This document shows positions 32,726-42,904 of a stretch of DNA of 64,000 nt, piece by piece. The stretch covers positions 35,348,732 to 35,412,731 of the forward strand of contig NC_090246.1 of assembly GCF_037325665.1 (NCBI RefSeq). The letters are read 5' to 3'. The stretch is from Littorina saxatilis. Its lineage: Eukaryota > Mollusca > Gastropoda > Littorinimorpha > Littorinidae. The translations under genes were made by a program, and so were the position numbers. The notes below the pieces were generated by a model. It searched no databases. It was not told the DNA's origin and worked only from the letters and a program-made list of their open reading frames with translations. Within the stretch, counting starts at the first letter, position 1; each line of letters opens with the position of its first letter.

Positions 32726-35700
32726 CTGTACAGTGGTGAGCAAATGCGGTGATTGCAATATGAAGGCCATGGTCTGCTCTAAGATCAAAACGTGAAGCTC
32801 CTATTTGCCGGATTAACTAGTGTCCATTTAGGAACGCCGTGTCCATTTTTTTTTCAATAACGAACAGATACGACTGAAATCGTCAAAGACATTTATCCAC
32901 AGTACGCAAAAAAGGATCTAGGGAGATAGTCTGAAAACATTCATGCGTAAAGTTTCATTAACATCTGATCAGTAGTTTTCTGTGGATTGCTCCACACACA
33001 CACACACACACACACTCACCTACACACATACACACTGGCACACAAACACACACACACACACACACACACTGTTAGGAAACGCTACCGTTGCTGAGCTTTG
33101 GTTCAGTTTTGTGTGTTGCATGTAGTTGATTTATTTGTACTTTGTGGGAAAGTACCGATATTATATTTTGTAAACACAATATTTATGCTTGGACGAGAAT
33201 GCAGGTGAACTTTCTAGTCCTGTCAAAACAAGTTGTTTACCATGCTGTTTTAGTCGTGAGTTCGTGGCGTTCGTTCGGATTAAGTGTGTCGGCGCTTTTG
33301 ATGTACGTCAGAGAGAATGTCGCTAGTTTAGTCCATGCACGGCTCGTATAATGTAGTTGTATCGTGTTCGGTCTGGAATATTCTCGAGATTGAGTATTTA
33401 CTATATATGCCAGCGCGATTTGAATGTTAAAAAAGCTTCTATTTGAGTTCTGCTACGTTGTGCAGTTGTATGTATTGAATGCTGAATAAATCCTCGAACT
33501 CAATTTGACGAGTTGTTTTCTGCTGCTGCGAAGACGGGCGACGTAGAATAAAAGAACACAACTATACGACATTTGAGAACTTGTGGCAATCTCAAGTGTC
33601 GTGTAACAATTGGGGGCCAAGCCAAGGATCTACGTTTAACGCCAAGGGTTTTCCAGCAACAAGGACCAGTGTCAAGACAGTCACAGGAGGTAGCCATCAA
33701 TCGGGTGTATCCTGAGGGATCAGTATTGAGACTACGGAACCGTGGATTCGGTGTGACTGGTGAAGAGTTTGGTAATCGCCGCAGCTCGGTACGGTGAGCG
33801 ACGCCGGAGTGTATCGGGATTACAGAGGTTAGCTGCCGTTTGGACGAGACGGACTTCGTCGCGGAGCTAGTGCATTAATACTACGAAATACGACTGAGGT
33901 ACGTCGTGTACGTATCGTGAGCAGAGTGCGCCGTCACGTTAGACGAGGAGGGTGGCAGCCTGCGTCTACGAAGGTGAACAGCGACGAGAGAAGCATCGGA
34001 GGTGCAGTAGAGACTGTGTTCTTTTAGAAGACTACATTCGTCTACGTTCGTGGCTGTGAAATAATACAGACGAACGCACCGGAAAAGACCAGAATGGCTG
34101 AGTTCTGGGCAAAAGGAGTTGAACTGGGACTGAAAGGCAAGCAGCTGACGGAGTTCGTCGAGTCCCAGACACGACTGCAAGCGCAGCGTGAAGAAAGACA
34201 AGCGCAGCGTGAAGAAAGACAAGCGCAGCGTGAGCGTGAAGAAAGACAAGCGCAGCGTGAGCGAGAAGAAAAAGAAAGACAAGCGCAGCGTGAGCGTGAA
34301 GAAAGACAAGCGCAGCGTGAGCGTGAAGAAAGAGAAGCACAGCGTGAAGAAAGGCAAATGGAGCTGAAACGTGTAGAGCTCCAGATAGAAATGGAGACGA
34401 AGCGCTTAGAGCTTCAGACAGAAATGGTGCGTGTTCAAAATGAGCACGCGGCACCACGCCAAAGAGATAACCAGCAGCAAATGCTACACAGGGCACCGAA
34501 ACTTCCAGCATTCGCTGACGGGAAGGACCAGATCGACTGCTACCTTGCAAGATTCGAGAGGTTCGCTGAGAGTGCTAGATGGCAGCGCGACGACTGGGCG
34601 ATTCAACTCAGCGCACATTTGACTGGGGCAGCACTTGAGGTCTACACTAGACTCTCAAACGATGACGCCAGAGACTATGATGTACTGAAGGAAGCTCTGT
34701 TGCGTTGCTACAACTTCACTGAAAGGGGCTACCGTCAACGCTTCCGCGAATGCCAGCCATTGTCTGGAGAGACACCGAGCCAGTTTGTGGAGCGCCTGTC
34801 GTCATACCTGCAGAAGTGGGTGGAGTTATCAGGTGAAGAGCAGTCATACGAGAGTCTGCGGGACTTGATCGTGAAGGAGCAGTTCCTTAATGCCTGCCCG
34901 AAGGACCTGGCGACCCGCTTGGAAGAGCAAAAACTGCGGGGTTTGAAGGACATTACTGATGCTGCTGAGCGTTATCTCATTGCTCATGGAAGGACCCTGG
35001 GGACGTCAAAGTCATCGAAACCTTTCCAGAAGAGCGGGAACCAGGGAAACCAACCTGCCAAGGGACAAACTGAGTCCGCACCATCATCCAATGAAGGGCA
35101 GAACATAACGTGTTTCCATTGCAATGCCAAGGGTCACCGAGTCGCCAACTGTCCCCAAAAGAAAAATAACGGACATGTCAATGACAAAGCGCAAGAACAT
35201 CGACGGAGATATTACGACAACAAGAGGCAAACGAGTGGCTCGAACCAACAAGTATGTGCGAGCAGCGTCATACTTCCAAGGGCTGCCGAGCAAGTGGATA
35301 CACCATCGGACGTGGAAGAATGTATATCTGATGGCCAGCTTCTACTCGCCAATGGCAGGTCAATCTCTGTCGTCGCCAGCGCAGCTGTGTCAGTGTCGAA
35401 CATGCCCGTGTCGAAGGGATTTGTTGAGAAGCAGGAAGTGACTGTTCTCAGAGATTCGGGCTGCAATGGAGTCATTGTCAAAGAGGATCTGGTGCCAACA
35501 GAGAAGTTCACTGGTGACTTCAAGTGGACGCTCATGGCTGACAGCAAATGCGTGAAGGCACCAGTGGTAAAAATCCAGATCGATACTCCATACTTCACCG
35601 GAGAAGTTGAGGCCGTCTGCCTGAAGAAGCCCTTGTACGATCTATTAATTGGGAACATTGGGGGTGCGAGACGTCCTGATGACCCTGATTTCGAATGGAG

Positions 35701-38700
35701 AATGGGCTCAGCTCAGCCTGCTGCTGAGGAGGAAGACCCACTGCCATTCGCGAATGAAGATATCAGCGAACTGTTACGAGATGACAGAGCAACTGTGCAT
35801 CGCCGCGACCAGCCGCAGGTTGTAAGCGCTGTGACGACCAGAGCCCAGGCGAAGAAGGACAAAACAACTACGCCACTCAGGGTCACCAACAGTTCTGCAA
35901 CTGCTGTCGTGGACAGGGATCGGCTGATTCAGCTACAGGAAGCTGATTTGACCTTGACAAAGTACAGGAGTCGTCCTGTCAAGGAGATGACTAAGGGCGA
36001 AGGCACTGTGCACTTTGAAGTAAAGGCCAAGATCCTGTACAGAGTGTTCCAGCACCCGAGAGTCAACGGTGGGAAGCCATTACGTCAAGTTCTGGTGCCT
36101 CAACCACTTAGGCGCCAGGTGATGGAGGTGGCCCACGACTCTATTATGGGAGGTCACCTGGGTGTCAAGAAGACATCGGACAGAATCCAGGCTGCGTTTT
36201 ACTGGCCAGGACTGCATGCAGATGTGACTCGATTCTGCCGATCGTGCGATATTTGCCAGAAAACCATACCTCGAGGAAGGGTCCCGAAAGTGCCGTTGCA
36301 GAAGATGCCTTTGATCGACCGACCTTTCAAGAGGGTGGCCATTGACCTCATCGGCGAGATAAAACCGCCAAGTGAAGCGGGTCATCGTTGGGTACTGACC
36401 CTGGTAGACTATGCAACCAGGTACCCAGAAGCCGTGCCTCTGAAGAAAATTGACACCGAGACTGTTGCCGAGGCACTTGTGGACATTTTCAGCAGAATTG
36501 GGGTTCCTGAAGAGATCCTCACAGACCTGGGGACACAGTTTGTCTCTGAATGCATGGAAGAGGTCAACAGGCTGCTGAGCATTCGTCACTTGACTACGAC
36601 ACCCTATCACCCGATGTGCAATGGGCTGGTCGAAAAATTCAATGCGACGCTGAAGTCCACGCTGAAGAAACTATGCAGTGAGCAGCCAAGGCAGTGGCAT
36701 CGCTACATCAATGCCTTGCTGTTTGCATACAGGGAGGTGCCACAAGAGTCCACTGGATTCTCCCCGTTCGAGCTGATGTACGGGCGGACCGTGAGAGGCC
36801 CGATGCAGATACTAAAGGAATTGTGGACGAAAGATGTGGACACACCTGAAGTGAAGAACAGTTACCAGTACGTGTTCGAGTTGCGAGAGAAACTGGAGGA
36901 GACTCTCGAGATTGCGAGAGAAAACTTGAGAAAGTCTCAGGATAGCGGAAAGCACTACTACGACCGCAAAGCCGTAAACAGGAAGTTTACACCAGGTAAC
37001 AAAGTGCTGATACTGCTTCCCACTGATCACAACAAACTACTGATGCAGTGGAAAGGCCCATACGAGGTTGAGGCCGTGGTAGGGATCAACGACTACAAGG
37101 TGAATGTCGGCAAGAAGTCCAAGATCTACCACGCTAACCTCCTGAAACTGTATGTGGAGAGACCTCCGGAAGCAGTACAGGTCGCAGCAAGTGTGGAAGA
37201 ACCAGCCGAACTAGACGAGTTCGACGGTGAGGAACTACTGGAGTTGGGAGACCTCCACAAGAAAGAGGGAGTGGATGACGTCAAGTTAGGACCTGACCTG
37301 ACAGAAGACCAGCAGAAGGAGCTGCATGATTTTATGGGCGACTTCACCCATAGGTTCTCTGATGTTCCAGGCTCTACGTCCTTGGTCGAACATGAAGTCC
37401 ACCTCACATCTGACGTTCCTGTTCGCTCAAAACCATACCCTATCCCGTTTCAGGCTCGGGAATCCTTGAAGAAGGACATCGACAACATGTTGAAGATGGG
37501 GGTCATCCGTGAGTCATCATCCCCTTACTCATCTCCCGTTGTTGTTGTCAAGAAGAAAGACGGTACAAACAGGGTATGCATTGACTTCAGGAAAGTCAAT
37601 AAGATCACCGTGTTTGACCCTGAACCAATGCCGACGGCAACTGATCTATTCCGACAGTTAACCGGCAGTAAGATCTTCTCAAAGATCGATCTCAGCAAGG
37701 GATATTGGCAAATTCCTGTGCGCGAAGAGGACATACCAAAGACCGCCTTTGCAACTCCAGACGGAACGTATGAGTGCCTGCGGATGCCTTTTGGCATGGT
37801 GAACAGTGGTGCTACCCTGAAGAGGGGAATGCGAAAAATGCTCAAAGGAATGAAGAATGTTGTGTACTACTGGGATGATCTGCTAGTCCACACGGAGACC
37901 TTTGCGGAGCATCTGGAGACTTTGAGGGAACTGTTTTCCCGCCTGACAAAAGCCAATCTGACCGTGAGACCCAGCAAGTGCATTTTGGGGACCGACAACG
38001 TTGACTTCATAGGTCATTCACTGAAGGAAGGTCAAAAGGGGCTTTTGTTGGAAAACGTTACCAAGATCCTCAATGCGCCACGTCCTGAAACCAAGAAGCA
38101 GGTGCGATCCTTCCTTGGATTGGCTGGGTACTACAGAGAGTTCATTCCAAACTTCGCCGCCATAACGGCGCCTTTGTCGGACATGACCCGAAAAGGATGC
38201 CCCAACCGAATACTCTGGGGACCAGCTCAGGAGAAGGCATACCAGACCGTGCGCGACCTGATGTCACGAGACCCGGTGCTACGCCTTCCTGATACTGCCA
38301 AAGAGTTCATCTTGCGTACAGACGCATCGGACGAAGGGATCGGCGCCATGCTGATGCAAGAGCATGGAGGTAAACCGTTTCCGGTCAGCTATGCCAGCAA
38401 GAAGCTGTCAGGAGCCGAGAAGAACTACTCGACCATGGAGAAAGAGTGTTTAGCCATCGTGTGGGGAATCAAGAAATTTGAACTCTACCTCCAAGGGGTG
38501 AAATTCGTGCTTCAGACTGATCACAAACCCCTCACCTACCTGAACTCTGCGAAGTTTGTGAATAATCGTATCATGAGGTGGGTGATGTACTTGCAGAACT
38601 TTGATATGCGAGTGGAATCGATCAAAGGTTCAGACAATGTTGGAGCAGATTTTCTCAGCCGAGTATGTGAGTAAAACTGTGTTCATTCTCCAACAGACTA

Positions 38701-39388
38701 ATGTACATACCTGGATTTCAATCTGTTATGTATACATAATATGTGTACAGGTAGCGTTTCAATGATTGAAAGAAATTAGGTAAATTTCTTCTGGTGTTGG
38801 GGGTAATGTTAGGAAACGCTACCGTTGCTGAGCTTTGGTTCAGTTTTGTGTGTTGCATGTAGTTGACTTATTTGTACTTTGTGGGAAAGTACCGATATTA
38901 TATTTTGTAAACACAATATTTATGCTTGGACGAGAATGCAGGTGAACTTTCTAGTCCTGTCAAAACAAGTTGTTTACCATGCTGTTTTAGTCGTGAGTTC
39001 GTGGCGTTCGTTCGGATTAAGTGTGTCGGCGCTTTTGATGTACGTCAGAGAGAATGTCGCTAGTTTAGTCCATGCACGGCTCGTATAATGTAGTTGTATC
39101 GTGTTCGGTCTGGAATATTCTCGAGATTGAGTATTTACTATATATGCCAGCGCGATTTGAATGTTAAAAAAAGCTTCTATTTGAGTTCTGCTACGTTGTG
39201 CAGTTGTATGTATTGAATGCTGAATAAATCCTCGAACTCAATTTGACGAGTTGTTTTCTGTTGCTGCGAAGACGGGCGACGTAGAATAAAAGAACACAAC
39301 TATACGACATTTGAGAACTTGTGGCAATCTCAAGTGTCGTGTAACACACACACAAACACACAGACAGACACACAGACCAGCGTGCACA

Positions 39389-39467
<79 letters not shown>

Positions 39468-40050
39468 CCCTTTGCCTCCGTCTCTCGACCCCCAGTCCCC
39501 ACTGTGACAAAACATTTAATCAATACTGGCTTAAAGGCACAGTAAGCCTCTCGTAAACCATCACAGAAACTGTCAGGCTTTTACACACAGTACAAACACC
39601 CTTCCATTTGAACGCTCACCAAATGGGAACATCCTAGGTGCCCTCCGTAAAGAGCGAGCAATTTTCAAAGAATTTATTTTTGCGTGGTTTATCTTACCTC
39701 TGAGCCATCGTGAACCCGTGTGATCAAGTTTCCCTTTTTGGCTCACGTAAGTGTAGCCTATGCGATCGTAACTTTGTCTGTCTGTGCGTGCGTGCGTGCG
39801 TGCGTGCGTGCGTCTGTGCGTGTGTATGTCTGTGGTAGAAACTCTAACATTTGAAGACGTCACATTACATTGACGTCACATTATGACGTAAGAGGGTTAG
39901 ACGTCACGCGAAGGAAGTACTGACAGTCTCGGTCATTATTATTTTGAGCGCGCCGAGACTAGTTGGCAGTCGTGTCCTTGTAAGTAGGCTACATGCAGAC
40001 AGACAGATCTAGATCTAGTGTCTCGCTTTCTTGCACAGTTTCACCTATGC

Positions 40051-40125
<75 letters not shown>

Positions 40126-41878
40126 CGGAGTGATTGAGTTTGTGTTACTGTTTGTCGATTTCTTACGTGAGCCTTGATGGCTTCGCCTCTTGTTCACAAT
40201 GCAGTCGTCAGTTAGTAATTTGAATGGGACTCGCTGTGAGCTTATCTGCAATAGCACGTTATTAAGTACCTCTGACTATGCACGAAACAAACGGCTGTGT
40301 TTCACAAGAACTCCAGCGATGGTTTTTGACTGTTCAGAGGAACTGGCGATAGGTTAACCGTCGTCTGCTACGAGAACCACGACCTTGCGTGACCCTGCTT
40401 CCGGGCTTTTCTTTTTTCAAACTTTCAAAACTTCGAATTGTACTGATCTTGTCTTGATGAAAAAAGAATTATTTTATGATTTAAGAATGTTTGTGTAACA
40501 AGCTGTCAATTTATTATTTAGATTTTAAAAGTTAGGTCTAGCGCCAAAATGCACCACGGTCTGACACAATCTGCAAAATTAATTCTTTGAAAATTGCTCG
40601 CTCTTTACGTAGAGCACCTAGGATGTTCCCGTTTGGTGAGCGTTCAAATGGAAGGGTGTTTGTACTGTGTGTAAAAGCCTGACAGTATCTGTGATGGTTT
40701 ACGGGAGGCTTACTGTGCCTTTAATGTAAAATGAAAATGAAAAGAGTGTAGCGTGAAGCGATATCAAAACATGGGGGTAAATTTACAAAAAGTCTGAGGA
40801 AACCTGGTATAAGTATTAAAACGAAGGGAATCTTAAATGGGGGGGGGGGGGGGAAGAGCATGGGGGGGGGAGTGTCTTAAAAATGGGGGTTGCTTTTACC
40901 TGAGTTTGTAGCGCTTGTTGTCAGTGAGGAGGTGCATGTAGTGTAGGCCCAGCCAGTGATCGCCCGTCGGGTTGCCAAAGCCGTCTCTGTACTGCTGCCA
41001 GTCTCTCTGGAAGTCCACATCTCCCACCTCGCGATTCATCAACACAGTTCGCACGTTGCTCAGCTTCGTGCAGAAAACCTGAAAAGCGTAAAGCACATAC
41101 TTATAATTAGACGTATATATATATATATATGCCAACAGAAGCTACCATTCAGAGAATGGTTTGCTTCTTAGTTGGATACCATGGGTTGACAACTCTCGCC
41201 ATCAGTACCACCTGACCACTGATGAGACACAATAGTGTCGAAACACGTGTCTGGTCTAGGTACAAATACAATGGTCCTCCTCAGGACTAGATTACCTTGC
41301 GATACGTCCCCCACAAAGGGACTTTGCTCTGTAAATCTCGGTCCCCCTTGAGGAGGGTCTGATGCTCCCAATAGGCTGTCTGTGAAGGGATACTTATTCC
41401 TCTCTCTTTCTCTGCTAAGAAATTTTAACAAATCTCGGAAGAAAGTGACTTTCAATTGTTTCTTTCACAATTTCTGATGTTTTATATATATATACACGAC
41501 ATAAGAAATACGAATGTTTTATAACCGTGTACAAAAGAACTTCACCCCACCCCAAATGTACCGCAACACGGTGGCCTAGTGGTAAGGCGTCCGCCCAGTG
41601 AGCAGGAGGTCGTGGGTTCGAACCCCGGCCGGGTCATACCTAAGACTTTAAAATTGGCAATCTAGTGGCTGCTCCGCCTGGCGTCTGGCATTATGGGGTT
41701 AGTGCTAGGACTGGTTGGTCCGGTGTCAGAATAATGTGACTGGGTGAGACATGAAGCCTGTGCTGCGACTTCTGTCTTGTGTGTGGCGCACGTTAAATGT
41801 CAAAGTAGCACCGCCCTGATATGGCCCTTCGTGGTCGGCTGGGCGTTAAGCAAACAAACAAACAAACCCCAAATGTGG

Positions 41879-41937
<59 letters not shown>

Positions 41938-42429
41938 GCCTTGCCTTGCCTTGCCTTGCCTTGCCTTGCCTTGCTTTGCCTTGCTTTACATCTCCTTGCC
42001 TTGCCTTGCCTTGCCTCGCCTTGCCTTGCCTTGACTTGTCTTGTCTTTTTGTACCTTGCCTTGCCTTGTCTTGTAATTTATTTTCTTGTCTTTTCTTGTC
42101 TCTTGTCTTGTCTTGTCTTGTTTTTTCTTGTCTTGTCTTGTACAACATGGATTATGTCTTGTCTTTTCTTGTCTTGTATTGTCTTATCTTTTCTTGTCTT
42201 GTAATATCTTGTTTTGTCTTTGTCTATTCGTATTGAATAAAAACTTACCCGGAAAGGTCGTTCTGTGTTGTTTGGCCATATCCACATCACCACAGGGTCC
42301 TCGAAATAGTCGGTCCAGTCCGAGCAGTCTGGGCATACCCAAAACAGTTTTAATTCATAAAAGGTCTCTTGAAAGAATGCAGAGACAAACAGACTGACAG
42401 ACAAACAGATAGACAGACACACAGACACA

Positions 42430-42464
<35 letters not shown>

Positions 42465-42854
42465 ATGTACACACGCTCTCTCTCCCTCCCTCTCTCTCTC
42501 TCGCTCTCTATTTGCTTTTCTGTTAATGTGAGTGAGTGTTCGCGTGCGTGTATGCATGCGAGTACGCTTGCTGTCTTTTTCTGTTTGTCTCTGTGTCTTT
42601 AATTGTCTTTTCGAATTTTCCATAAGGAATAACCACGGTTTTAAAGGCAGACACATCACCGCTCACCAGACACAAACCAAGATGGATCACATACGGCTTA
42701 TACCTTCCATTCTTGTGTGGCACCCAGGTCCACCGTATGCAGTGGGACACCTGCACGTTTTGTCAGACTGCGGCTCCTTCCCATCAATACACTGAGGACC
42801 CTGCAAACAAGACATACCTATGCTAATGACAAACAGCACGTTTTTGTCTTGCGG

Positions 42855-42904
<50 letters not shown>

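Larger units (their letters stand above)
33070..39346 (+). mobile_element. Ty3/gypsy LTR retrotransposon with integrase before RT (Gmr1-like order)
   Basis: Two LTRs (33070-33608 and 38807-39346), each starting TGTTAGG and ending TAACA, flank one long frame, 34094-38674 (1526 codons). Parts in order, with rough residues: charged Gln/Arg/Glu repeat 30-115, gag 150-300, CCHC zinc knuckle near 340, aspartic protease near 455, integrase 680-850, reverse transcriptase about 1110-1300, RNase H about 1400-1520. Sequence type is Ty3/gypsy, but integrase lies upstream of RT as in copia; this order is known from Gmr1-type elements. The LTRs differ at about three of 540 positions, so the insertion is recent. 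The element looks whole. It sits in the last intron of FReD-2 in opposite orientation, flanked by CA repeats. Confidence 0.9.

Noticed and set aside
33142-33351. 69-codon frame present twice (also 38879-39088)
   Set aside because: It is inside both LTRs, which explains the exact duplication; no sign of a separate gene.
33881-34550. Minus-strand frames of 158 and 172 codons opposite gag
   Set aside because: Leu/Phe/Ala-rich shadows of the Gln/Arg/Glu repeat coded on the + strand.
42078-42659. 193-codon minus frame covering the exon 42249-42328
   Set aside because: Only the DCSDWTDYF part between the splice sites is coding; the rest translates the TTGTC tract and CA repeats.
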